A stretch of DNA of 55,989 nt from an uncultured Prevotella sp. Its GTDB lineage: Bacteria; Bacteroidota; Bacteroidia; Bacteroidales; Bacteroidaceae. Each line of letters starts with the position of its first letter. Position 1 is the stretch's first letter. The notes under the pieces were generated by a model that did not search any database, had not been told where the DNA came from, and saw only the letters and a list, made by a program, of their open reading frames with translations. Location: NCBI GenBank assembly GCA_944319815.1, contig CALUEX010000016.1:1-55989 (forward strand), in the 5' to 3' direction. Position numbers and translations under genes: made by a program. This document shows, piece by piece, positions 17,663 through 24,889 of the stretch.

Positions 17663-18722
17663 CTGGAAAGAACGGTTGCTCTTTTACGGTGTCGAGCGGT
17701 ATCGACTTGTACTTCGCCTTGCTGAAGTTTATGCCGTTAAGGTCGAGCACCCTGATTGCGCTGTTGTACATCGTGCGATAGTAAATCTTGCGTCCGCTCA
17801 TGTCCGTGGCCGATGTCCACTGCGTCGCGCTGGGTATGTCAACGGCCGTTTCACCCTCAGCTGTCTCGATGCCGATGGGTATGTCAAAGTTGTTCAGGAT
17901 TTGGAAGCACTGCCTTACGGCCTTGTCGGTCGTTGCGGGGACGGGCGCCGTGGCCTGGTACCATGCCGCACGGACGAAGCGCGAGGGTGGGGTAACGTCG
18001 CCGGGAAGCCCCAGGAAGCCGCTGCCCGCACCGAACGAGGCGAGTTGCTCACTGCCGAGCTTTTTCTGCTTGGCAGTGCCCGGATACAAGTTTACGTAGT
18101 TGTTGAGGTTCGTCATCTGCCAGTCGAAGCCCGGTGAGTTGGTCAGCACGCCGAGCGTATTGTCGTATACGTTCACCTTCTTGCCTACAATCTCGATTAC
18201 GATTTGGCGGCCTGACGGGTCGGCCACGCGCCAGTGGGCCGTTGATGCACGCGGGTCTATGGCTATGACGTGCACGTCTTTCAGTCCGTCGATGACCTCG
18301 TCAACCGTCCTGAAGCTGCCCAAGAGCCATGAAACAAGCTGCAGGTCGGCAATGCTTGATGCCTTCAGGCCCTCTTCGTAGTCTTCATACTGCCCGTATC
18401 CGGGGAAGTAGAACAGTCCGGCAGACAGCCCCTCTTCGTTCAGTCCTTCGGCTACGAACTCCTCTTGCTCCACCGACAGCCCCACGTATCCGTATTTCGC
18501 GGTGAACGTCATGCCGCCTTTCACCCCGCCGGGGATGTATGACTGTTGCGTGTATCCACGCGGAACTATGGCGTAACGGCTGTTCAAGTCGCTTCCGCCC
18601 CACTCAATCGTGCGTGCCACAACGGTGCTCCCGTCCTTGCTTTTCAGCGTTATGCCTGTGCAGGCAAAGCCCTGCAAGGCCGTAAGGAACAATGTGATGA
18701 TGGCTAAAAGTCTTGTTCTCAT
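17628..18722 (-). CDS. Secreted linear amide C-N hydrolase, choloylglycine hydrolase family
   Basis: An N-terminal-nucleophile hydrolase of the bile salt hydrolase/penicillin V acylase family (364 residues). The signal peptide (residues 1-20, TALQGFA) would be cleaved before Cys21 in ACTGITLKSKDG, exposing the catalytic cysteine, as known for Gram-negative members. The conserved Arg follows in ARTIEWG, and NSPGFDWQMTNLNNY carries the substrate-pocket Asp/Asn positions. Activity on bile acids, penicillin V or acyl-homoserine lactones cannot be told apart from sequence. The frame runs 32 codons further upstream, but ATG 18722 is the start that gives the signal peptide. The C-terminal tail comes from a dispersed repeat. 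Downstream of mlaF on the same strand (121-base gap). Confidence 0.88.
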   Translation of the reverse strand: MRTRLLAIITLFLTALQGFACTGITLKSKDGSTVVARTIEWGGSDLNSRYAIVPRGYTQQSYIPGGVKGGMTFTAKYGYVGLSVEQEEFVAEGLNEEGLSAGLFYFPGYGQYEDYEEGLKASSIADLQLVSWLLGSFRTVDEVIDGLKDVHVIAIDPRASTAHWRVADPSGRQIVIEIVGKKVNVYDNTLGVLTNSPGFDWQMTNLNNYVNLYPGTAKQKKLGSEQLASFGAGSGFLGLPGDVTPPSRFVRAAWYQATAPVPATTDKAVRQCFQILNNFDIPIGIETAEGETAVDIPSATQWTSATDMSGRKIYYRTMYNSAIRVLDLNGINFSKAKYKSIPLDTVKEQPFFPVATPTHPRGRS

Positions 18723-18765
18723 AGGCAAATAATTAAGTTGGTAATTGATGATTGGCGGTTGATGA

Positions 18766-18818
18766 TTGATAATTATGATTGCCTTTGTCCAAAAGGAAGT
18801 GCCAATCATAATTATCAA
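18766..18818. repeat. AT-rich inverted repeat between mlaF and the Ntn hydrolase gene
   Basis: TTGATAATTATGATTG (18766-18781) and CAATCATAATTATCAA (18803-18818) are perfect 16-bp inverted copies. Flanking DNA has more ATTGATGATTGG-type units. Similar AT-rich units, ATTCATAATTCACAATTC, follow the biotin carboxylase gene near 23998. Confidence 0.75.
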
Positions 18819-18843
18819 TTATCCGTTTTCGACTTTCAATTCG

Positions 18844-19614
18844 TTATAAATTCCCTTTCTCCAAGGCTGCTGCACGCATATTCTTGAGCAGGTCGCTGGC
18901 AAAGATGAAGTCGGTAAGGTTCTTGTTGTCGCTGCCCATTACCTGCGAACTTACGCCTTCCCACTCCTTGCGTCCTTCGTGAATGAATATTATGCTTTCG
19001 CCGATGCCCATCACGGAGTTCATGTCGTGGGTGTTGATTATTGTCGTAATGCCGTATTCGTGGGTAATACCGTGCAGCAGTTGGTCGATGACAAGCGACG
19101 TCTTAGGGTCGAGTCCGGAGTTCGGCTCGTCGCAAAACAGGTATTTGGGATTCATCGATATAGCCCTGGCTATGGCCACGCGCTTCTGCATTCCGCCCGA
19201 AAGTTCACCCGGATACTTATGGTCCGTGCCCGTGAGGTTTACGCGGTCGAGGCACGTCCGCGCCCTGTGGATGCGCTCGCGGAGCGTCATCGACGAGAAC
19301 ATATCAAGCGGGAACATCACGTTCTCGAGCACAGTCAGCGAGTCGAACAGGGCCGCGCTCTGGAATATCATGCCCATCTCGCGCCTCATAAGGGCCTTTT
19401 CCTTCTTGTCCATGGCCACGAAGTTGCGCCCGTCGTACAGCACTTCGCCGCTCGTGGGCTCAAGAAGCCCGACGAGGTTCTTTATGAGCACGGTCTTGCC
19501 CGAGCCGCTTTGGCCGATTATGAGGTTGGTCTTGCCGCTTTCGAACACGGCGCTTATGTCCTTGAGCACTTCCTTGTCGCCGAACGACTTGTAAAGGTTC
19601 TTTATTTCAATCAT
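18844..19614 (-). CDS. mlaF: ABC transporter ATPase, MlaF-like
   Basis: ATPase of an MCE/Mla-type transporter that moves phospholipids between the membranes. The 256-residue protein has Walker A GQSGSGKT (residues 34-41), signature LSGGMQKRVAIARA, Walker B YLFCDEPNSGLD and the switch His in NTHD. MlaF resemblance is strong because the permease next to it is MlaE-like. The gene is downstream of mlaE on the same strand, but 221 bases of inverted repeats separate them. No MlaD/MCE-domain gene lies between mlaF and the following hydrolase, so the substrate-binding partner must be elsewhere. Confidence 0.9.
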   Translation of the reverse strand: MIEIKNLYKSFGDKEVLKDISAVFESGKTNLIIGQSGSGKTVLIKNLVGLLEPTSGEVLYDGRNFVAMDKKEKALMRREMGMIFQSAALFDSLTVLENVMFPLDMFSSMTLRERIHRARTCLDRVNLTGTDHKYPGELSGGMQKRVAIARAISMNPKYLFCDEPNSGLDPKTSLVIDQLLHGITHEYGITTIINTHDMNSVMGIGESIIFIHEGRKEWEGVSSQVMGSDNKNLTDFIFASDLLKNMRAAALEKGNL

Positions 19615-19617
19615 AGC

Positions 19618-19834
19618 TTTTGCGGTTATGCGGTTATAGGGTTTTACGGTTATGAGGTTGTAAGGTTGGTGGGTTATAGGGTTGTTTGGTTATGCGGTTA
19701 TAGGGCTCTACGGTTATGGGTCATGGAATTTATATTTTTGTTTTATGAGGACTTACCGTGCGGTTCTGCAACCGTACAACCCTATAACCGTAAACCGTAT
19801 AACCTTACAACCGCCAAACCTCATGACCGCAAGA
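19618..19834. repeat. GGTTATAGGG repeat array with inverted copy (family 5)
   Basis: 19618-19718 carries many plus-strand units such as GGTTATGCGGTTATAGGG, ACGGTTATGAGGTTGTAAGG and GGTTATAGGGTTG. 19757-19834 carries the inverse, for example ACAACCCTATAACCG and ATAACCTTACAACCGCC. The two arms could fold into a long imperfect hairpin in the mlaE-mlaF transcript. Confidence 0.85.
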
Positions 19835-19835
19835 C

Positions 19836-20582
19836 CTAAGACAGTATCTGCGTGAGGAACAAGTCGGAGAACAGTATCATCACGCTGCTTGTCACTACGG
19901 CGTCGGTCGAGGCCTTGCCCACGTTGACCGAGCCGCCCTCCACCGTGTACCCGTAGTATGCCGGGATGCTGGTTATGAGGAAGGCGAAGAACAGGCTCTT
20001 GATGATGCTCATGTACATGAACCACGGCGTGAAGTCGTATTGCAGTCCGAGCGTTAGGTCTTCGGGGCTGATTACGTGCCCGATGATTGACGTGGCGTAT
20101 GCCCCGATGATGCCGGAGGCCGTGCTGAAGACGACGAGGAACGGCATCAGGGTCATCATCCCGAGGATTTTGGGCATTATGAGGAAGTTGGCCGAGTTGA
20201 CGCCCATTATGTCGAGGGCGTCGATTTGCTGCGTCACGCGCATCGTGCCGATTTCTGACGCTATGTTAGAGCCTACCTTCCCGGCGAGGATGAGGCACAT
20301 GATGGACGACGAGAACTCGAGGAGCATGATTTCCCTCGTCACGTATCCCGTGACGAAACGCGGCATCCATGCGCTCTGCACGTTGAGCTTTATCTGTATG
20401 CAGATTACCGCCCCGATGAAGAACGATATGAGGAGCACTATTCCTATGGAGTTGACGCCGAGGGCCGACATTTCCTTTACGTACTGCTTGAGGAACATCC
20501 TGAGGCGGTCGGGGCGTGCGAAGGCGCGCCCCATGAGCATGAGGTAACGGCCGAAGGACGTAAGGTATTTGTGTAATAACAT
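19836..20582 (-). CDS. mlaE: ABC transporter permease, MlaE-like
   Basis: Inner-membrane permease of the Mla/MCE lipid transport system (248 residues; the family is usually about 260). About five to six hydrophobic segments are visible, among them IGIVLLISFFIGAVICIQ (about 43-60), and the conserved EIGTMRVTQQIDALDIMGV stretch (about 115-133) typical of the MlaE/YrbE family. MLLHKYLTSFGRY is a normal N-terminus. The promoter is probably the -7 box at 20747-20740, which gives a leader of about 150 bases filled with CTTGTC-type repeats. Divergent from lptB. Confidence 0.92.
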   Translation of the reverse strand: MLLHKYLTSFGRYLMLMGRAFARPDRLRMFLKQYVKEMSALGVNSIGIVLLISFFIGAVICIQIKLNVQSAWMPRFVTGYVTREIMLLEFSSSIMCLILAGKVGSNIASEIGTMRVTQQIDALDIMGVNSANFLIMPKILGMMTLMPFLVVFSTASGIIGAYATSIIGHVISPEDLTLGLQYDFTPWFMYMSIIKSLFFAFLITSIPAYYGYTVEGGSVNVGKASTDAVVTSSVMILFSDLFLTQILS

Positions 20583-20600
20583 ATTTCTTTCTTTTTAGTG

Positions 20601-20730
20601 ACAAGTAGACGAGTGACAAGCAGACAAGCCTTTCAGCCATGCGTTATTGCGACAAGCAGCCAGTATGGCATCAGTTGCAAATCTTCTTGTTTGCTCGTCG
20701 CTTGTCAACTTGTCTGCTTGAAAACTTGTT
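20601..20730. repeat. GACAAGCAGAC repeats (family 6)
   Basis: AGTGACAAGTAGACGAGTG, ACAAGCAGACAAG and, further on, GCTCGTCGCTTGTCAACTTG and TCTGCTTG: the same word family as upstream of gltX, here in both orientations within the mlaE leader. Confidence 0.75.
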
Positions 20731-20739
20731 TCCGTGCCA

Positions 20740-20747
20740 CAAAAGTA
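20740..20747 (-). promoter_or_regulatory. Bacteroidota -7 box for mlaE-mlaF
   Basis: Minus-strand TACTTTTG matches TAnnTTTG; 158 bases upstream of the mlaE ATG. Confidence 0.5.
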
Positions 20748-20822
20748 ACCAAAATAACTAAAAAAACTACAACACGTGCACGAGTTTTTGACTTTATAAA
20801 CCATTATTAGGCACAATTTTAC

Positions 20823-20830
20823 TACTTTTG
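20823..20830 (+). promoter_or_regulatory. Bacteroidota -7 box for lptB
   Basis: TACTTTTG matches TAnnTTTG, 19 bases upstream of the ATG at 20849, implying a very short leader. Confidence 0.6.
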
Positions 20831-20848
20831 CCGAAAAATAAAGCATAG

Positions 20849-21682
20849 ATGGACGCTATTAACAATAATATGGACGCGCCCCACGAGGGCGGCATGGTGC
20901 TGCGTGCCGAGGGGCTCGTGAAGCGCTACGGCAAGCGCACGGTGGTCAACGACGTGTCAATCAACGTGCGGCAGGGCGAAATCGTGGGCTTGCTCGGCCC
21001 TAACGGAGCGGGTAAAACTACATCTTTCTACATGACTACGGGCCTTATCGTGCCCAACGCAGGCCACATATATATAGACGACAAGGACATAACCGACTAT
21101 CCCGTCTACAAGCGTGCGCGCGCCGGTATAGGCTACCTGCCGCAGGAGGCGAGCGTCTTCCGCAAGCTGAGCGTTGAGGACAACATCCTCGCCGTGCTCG
21201 AGATGACGAGCCTGACGCGCAAGCAGCAGCTCGAGAAACTTGAGAGCCTGATTAAGGAGTTCCGCCTCGAGAAGGTGCGCAAGAACATCGGCGACCGCCT
21301 CTCCGGAGGCGAGCGTAGGCGTACCGAGATAGCCCGCTGCCTGGCCATCGACCCAAAGTTCATCATGCTCGACGAGCCTTTCGCCGGCGTTGACCCCATC
21401 GCCGTCGAGGACATACAGCACATAGTGTGGCGGCTGAAGTACCGCAACATAGGCATCCTCATCACCGACCACAACGTGGAGGACACGCTCTGCATCACCG
21501 ACCGCGCCTACCTGCTGTTCGAGGGGCGCATACTTTTCCACGGCACGCCGGAGGAACTGGCGTCCAACAAGATTGTGCGCGAGAAATACCTTACCAACAG
21601 TTTCGTGCTTAGGCAGAAGGACTTTCAGCGCATCGACGCCGAAAAGCGGGCTCAGGAGGCTGCCGAGGCCGACGCCGTTTGA
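20849..21682 (+). CDS. lptB: LPS export ABC transporter ATP-binding protein
   Basis: Cytoplasmic ATPase that drives LptB2FG extraction of LPS from the inner membrane. The 277-residue protein has Walker [10 protein letters not shown] (about residues 50-58), signature [13 protein letters not shown], Walker [13 protein letters not shown] and the switch His in ITDHNV. The series [20 protein letters not shown] is a hallmark of LptB. It carries about 20 extra N-terminal residues ([14 protein letters not shown]) and a short C-terminal tail compared with E. coli LptB (241). If the N-terminus is shorter, the ATG at 20870 (MDAPHEGG) is the alternative. Monocistronic between repeats. Confidence 0.95.
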   Translation: MDAINNNMDAPHEGGMVLRAEGLVKRYGKRTVVNDVSINVRQGEIVGLLGPNGAGKTTSFYMTTGLIVPNAGHIYIDDKDITDYPVYKRARAGIGYLPQEASVFRKLSVEDNILAVLEMTSLTRKQQLEKLESLIKEFRLEKVRKNIGDRLSGGERRRTEIARCLAIDPKFIMLDEPFAGVDPIAVEDIQHIVWRLKYRNIGILITDHNVEDTLCITDRAYLLFEGRILFHGTPEELASNKIVREKYLTNSFVLRQKDFQRIDAEKRAQEAAEADAV

Positions 21683-21738
21683 CGCGGTTTTCCGCTGCGT
21701 TCGTGGCGGCTTGCGTAACCGTTTGGCAGCCAACGACT

Positions 21739-21825
21739 TACAAAAGGGCATCTTTCGCCGTGCGAAAGGTGCCCTTTTGCATGGTGAAAGGTATCCTTTC
21801 GCATGATAAAAGATGCCCTTTTACG
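21739..21825. repeat. AAGGGCATCTTTCGC palindrome array (family 1)
   Basis: CAAAAGGGCATCTTTCGC pairs with GCGAAAGGTGCCCTTTTG; a second pair is GTGAAAGGTATCCTTTCGC and ATAAAAGATGCCCTTTT. Located 57 bases after the lptB stop. Confidence 0.85.
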
Positions 21826-21894
21826 GTTCATTCGCAGTTTAGTTGGATGATATTTATTTATCTACAATTACGGTAAACCAATGAACGCTGCCTT

Positions 21895-22051
21895 TGTAGG
21901 GACATAATTAGCTTACGCTGACCTTTGGTTCATTATGTCCGCACGCTCTGAAAGAGCGTTTTAACCACTTGTGTAACAGCGAAATACGTTTCTCACGAAA
22001 CGTGCGGACATAATGAACCAAAGGTCAGCGTAAGCTAATTATGTCCCTACA
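21895..22051. mobile_element. MITE-like element with 51-bp perfect terminal inverted repeats (family 3)
   Basis: 21895-21945 begins TGTAGGGACATAATTAGCTT and ends CATTATGTCCGCACG; 22001-22051 is its perfect inverse. The 55-base centre has two small hairpins (GCTCT/AGAGC and CGTTT/AAACG). No coding capacity. No clear target-site duplication. The remaining part of the 798-base gap 21683-22480 holds the family 1 array and the riboswitch. Confidence 0.85.
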
Positions 22052-22228
22052 GTGGTTGTATTCAATTTATGTTTGGTTTTACTGTAAAAGGTTTTTCATC
22101 CAACAGGTTTGCGGATGAACCCCTTTTGCTATGCCGCGAGGCATTTTCGTACAGGTGAAACCACATTAATAAATGGTAATAATACACTAATTTTTCGTGA
22201 AAAGTTAGGTCGGATTGTTGAAAAATTG

Positions 22229-22236
22229 TACCTTTG
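22229..22236 (+). promoter_or_regulatory. Bacteroidota -7 box for the carboxylase operon
   Basis: TACCTTTG, exact TAnnTTTG match, placed just upstream of the cobalamin riboswitch so that the riboswitch would form near the 5-prime end of the transcript. Confidence 0.65.
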
Positions 22237-22239
22237 CGC

Positions 22240-22425
22240 CCGAATAGGTTTCCGTTACGCCCTTGCCGGGGCGTATGGAATTAAATGGGAATCGGGTGCA
22301 AGTCCCGGACAGTCCCGCTGCTGTGAGGCCCCGTTGGCTTCCTGAAAACAACGCCACTGGACATTCTTTTCACCGTCCGGGAAGGCTTCAGGAAGGGCTG
22401 AGTCAGAATACCTGCCGTTCGGTTT
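22240..22425 (+). promoter_or_regulatory. Cobalamin (adenosylcobalamin/B12) riboswitch
   Basis: The conserved core is plain: GGGAATCGGGTGCAAGTCCC, ACAGTCCCGCTGCTGTGA, GCCACTGG, CGGGAAGG and the B12 box AGTCAGAATACCTGCC, in the order and spacing of cobalamin riboswitches. It lies between the promoter (22229) and the biotin carboxylase ATG (22481). A following hairpin GCGTTC (22434-22439) with GAACGC (22457-22462) near the start codon, with no T tract, suggests control of translation, with B12 expected to reduce expression; this last point is inferred from the family. Confidence 0.92.
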
Positions 22426-22480
22426 ATGTAAAAGGCGTTCTTGCTCGTGGGTTAGGGGAACGCTGTATAAAAATAAGGTA

Positions 22481-23992
22481 ATGATAAAGAAAGTGTTAAT
22501 CGCCAATCGTGGCGAAATCGCGGTGCGCGTGATGCGTTCTTGCCGCGAGATGGGTTTGCGTACCGTAGCCGTGTTCTCAGAGGCCGACCGCGCCTCGCGG
22601 CACGTGATGTACGCTGACGAGGCTTATTGCATAGGCCCCGCAGAGTCGCAAGAGAGTTACTTGAACATCGACAAGATTGTCAGCACCGCGCTCGGTTGCG
22701 GTGCCGACGCCATACATCCCGGCTACGGTTTCCTGTCGGAAAACGCCGAGTTCGTGCGCCGCTGCGAGGCTGCCGGGCTTGTGTTCATAGGCCCGCGTGC
22801 CGAGACCATGGAGGACATGGGCGACAAAATAGCAGCGCGCAAGCGCATGATTGCCGCCGGAGTGCCCGTAGTGCCCGGCACCACCCAGCCCCTGAAGGAC
22901 GCCGCCGAGGCCCTGGCGCTCTGCCGCGAAATCGGCTTCCCCGTGATGCTTAAGGCCTCGATGGGCGGCGGCGGAAAAGGTATGCGCCTAATACACGCCG
23001 AGGACGAGGTGGAGGAAGCGTTCAACTCGGCCCGCTCCGAGTCGATGTCATCCTTTGGTGACGACACCGTTTACCTTGAGAAATTTGTCGAGGAACCCCA
23101 CCATATAGAGTTCCAAATCCTTGGCGATGCCTACGGCAACGTCGTACACTTGTACGACCGTGAGTGCTCCGTGCAGCGCCGCAACCAGAAAATCGTCGAG
23201 GAAAGCCCCTCGCCTTTCCTCACCCCGGAGCTCCGCAAGGAGATGGGCGAGAAGGCCGTGGCCGCAGCCAAGGCCGTCAACTACCGCGGGGCGGGCACCA
23301 TAGAGTTCCTCGTCGACAAGTACCGCCACTTCTATTTCCTCGAGATGAACACCCGCTTGCAGGTTGAGCACCCCATAACCGAGGAGGTGATGGGCGTTGA
23401 CCTCGTGAAGGAACAGCTCCGCGTGGCCATGGGCGAGCCGCTGCGCTTCAGGCAGGAAGACCTCTTCCAGCGCGGCCACGCCATCGAGTGCCGCATCTGC
23501 GCGGAAGATACCGAGAACGGTTTTATCCCCTGTCCGGGCGTCATCCGCCAGCTCGTAGAGCCTAACGGCATAGGCGTGCGCATCGACAGCTACGTCTACG
23601 AGGGTTACGAAATACCCCTCTATTACGACCCGATGATAGGTAAGCTCATCGTATGGGCCGTTACGCGCCAGTACGCCATCGAGCGTATGCGCCGCGTCTT
23701 GTACGAGTTCAAGATTACGGGATTGAAGAACAACCTCAGCTATCTGCGCCGCATAATGTACGCGCCGGCCTTCGTCAAGGGCGAATACGACACGTCGTTC
23801 CTCTCGAAATACTCCCGCACGTTGCAGCGTTCCAACGGAGAGTACGAGGAGATAGAGAACATGGCCCTCATCGCGGCTTACGTTGACTACCTCTTTAACC
23901 TTGAGGAGAACTCTCCCGTGCGCACCGTTGACGCCCGCCCAATAAGCCGTTGGCGCGAGTTCGGGCTGCAAAAGGGAGTGCTGAGGATTTAG
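22481..23992 (+). CDS. Biotin carboxylase subunit of an acyl-CoA (propionyl-CoA) carboxylase
   Basis: ATP-dependent carboxylation of the biotin carrier, the first half-reaction of acetyl- or propionyl-CoA carboxylase. The 503-residue protein has the N-terminal biotin carboxylase domain (LIANRGEIAVRVMRSCREMG), ATP-grasp loop GGGGKGMR (162-169), the catalytic stretch EMNTRLQVEHPITEE (288-302), and the C-terminal AccC domain. It is about 50 residues longer than E. coli AccC (449), as in PccA-like stand-alone subunits. It is the first gene after a cobalamin riboswitch, and the next two genes supply the biotin carrier and the carboxyltransferase, so it works as part of that three-gene enzyme rather than housekeeping AccC alone. 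pccA is the likely name; the acyl-CoA used is inferred. Confidence 0.93.
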   Translation: MIKKVLIANRGEIAVRVMRSCREMGLRTVAVFSEADRASRHVMYADEAYCIGPAESQESYLNIDKIVSTALGCGADAIHPGYGFLSENAEFVRRCEAAGLVFIGPRAETMEDMGDKIAARKRMIAAGVPVVPGTTQPLKDAAEALALCREIGFPVMLKASMGGGGKGMRLIHAEDEVEEAFNSARSESMSSFGDDTVYLEKFVEEPHHIEFQILGDAYGNVVHLYDRECSVQRRNQKIVEESPSPFLTPELRKEMGEKAVAAAKAVNYRGAGTIEFLVDKYRHFYFLEMNTRLQVEHPITEEVMGVDLVKEQLRVAMGEPLRFRQEDLFQRGHAIECRICAEDTENGFIPCPGVIRQLVEPNGIGVRIDSYVYEGYEIPLYYDPMIGKLIVWAVTRQYAIERMRRVLYEFKITGLKNNLSYLRRIMYAPAFVKGEYDTSFLSKYSRTLQRSNGEYEEIENMALIAAYVDYLFNLEENSPVRTVDARPISRWREFGLQKGVLRI

Positions 23993-24213
23993 TGTTAATT
24001 CATAATTCACAATTCATAATGCATAATTAGGGCTGACGCCCTTGTTGGAGCGACCGTAGTTTGTGGTGTTTTCCGCCTGTGGCGGAATAAGGGTTCGAGA
24101 TTAAAAGTCGGGCTGTTTGCAAGTGGCAATGCTATTGTCTTTAACTCCTTAGCGAGTGTAACGAGCGTTAACTACTTTAACTCCTTTAACTACTGGAGGG
24201 AACTCCTTTAACT
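23993..24213. repeat. Intercistronic repeats: AT-rich unit, GCC hairpin, TTAACTCC array
   Basis: Within the operon gap: ATTCATAATTCACAATTC AT-rich units (from about 23998), a TTCCGCC/GGCGGAA hairpin near 24080, and a TTAACTCC array with TTAGCGAGTGTAACGAGCG from 24138 to 24213, 10 bases before the carrier gene. Confidence 0.7.
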
Positions 24214-24222
24214 ACTGAAAAA

Positions 24223-24735
24223 ATGGAAATGCACATAGGCGACCGCGTTGCTGACGTGACGCTGGTCAACAAGGAAGGTAACAAGGTTGAGCTGACCATC
24301 GACGGCAAGCCCGTAGAGGTTGACATAGTGATGGCCGAGAACGGAAGTTGCTCCATCCTGCACAACGGCAACTCGTACAACATCGAACTGATACGCGGCG
24401 AAGGCGGCAAGAGCTATGACGTGAATATGTTTTACCGCTCTTACCACGTTGACGTAGTAGACACCCAGGCGAAGTATCTGCGTATGCACAAGGGTGCCGG
24501 CGAACGGCAGGGAGACAAGATAGTGGCCCCCATGCCGGGCAAGGTGGTAAGCATACCGGTGAAGGTTGGCGACAAGCTCGCTGCCGGTGACATAGCCATC
24601 GTGCTTGAGGCGATGAAGATGCAGAGCAACTATAAGGTGACGTCCGACTGCACCGTGAAGGCCATTCTCGTGGCCGAGGGCGACGCCGTGCAGGACAACC
24701 AGACGCTGATAGAGCTGGAGGTAAATAAAGAATAA
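24223..24735 (+). CDS. Biotin carboxyl carrier protein (biotin/lipoyl attachment)
   Basis: Carries the carboxybiotin arm between the carboxylase (upstream) and carboxyltransferase (downstream). The 170-residue protein has a C-terminal biotinyl domain (about 97-167) with VLEAMKMQSNY, biotinylation expected on Lys132; the AMKM motif is intact. PMPGKVVSIPVKVGDKL is the matching first half of the hammerhead. The N-terminal 90 residues resemble the gamma-type subunits of Bacteroidota acyl-CoA carboxylases or methylmalonyl-CoA decarboxylases rather than AccB. The flexible linker is short and charged (about 88-98). Flanked on both sides by TTAACTCC repeats although it lies within an operon. Confidence 0.92.
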   Translation: MEMHIGDRVADVTLVNKEGNKVELTIDGKPVEVDIVMAENGSCSILHNGNSYNIELIRGEGGKSYDVNMFYRSYHVDVVDTQAKYLRMHKGAGERQGDKIVAPMPGKVVSIPVKVGDKLAAGDIAIVLEAMKMQSNYKVTSDCTVKAILVAEGDAVQDNQTLIELEVNKE

Positions 24736-24750
24736 GAAGTTAATGTTCGG

Positions 24751-24878
24751 GAGTTAAGGAGTTATGTAGTTAAGGAGTTAAGACAAATGCTTGGCTGTTT
24801 ATGGCTGAATGGCATTTGTCTTAACTCCTTAGCGAGTGAAACGAGCGATAACTCCTTTAACTCCTTGACTCCTATTAA
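24751..24878. repeat. TTAACTCC array with inverted copy (family 4)
   Basis: 24774-24790 (GGAGTTAAGACAAATGC) and 24812-24828 (GCATTTGTCTTAACTCC) are a perfect 17-bp inverted pair with a 21-base loop. Direct units then continue (TTAGCGAGTGAAACGAGCG, TAACTCCTTTAACTCC) to 12 bases before the carboxyltransferase ATG. Confidence 0.85.
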
Positions 24879-24889
24879 AAATAAAAACA

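Noticed and set aside
19753-20025. Minus-strand open frame across the mlaE end
   Set aside because: It is a shadow of mlaE plus the GGTTATAGGG repeats.
22109-22506. Short open frames upstream of the biotin carboxylase gene
   Set aside because: They lie in the cobalamin riboswitch, whose conserved core explains the region.
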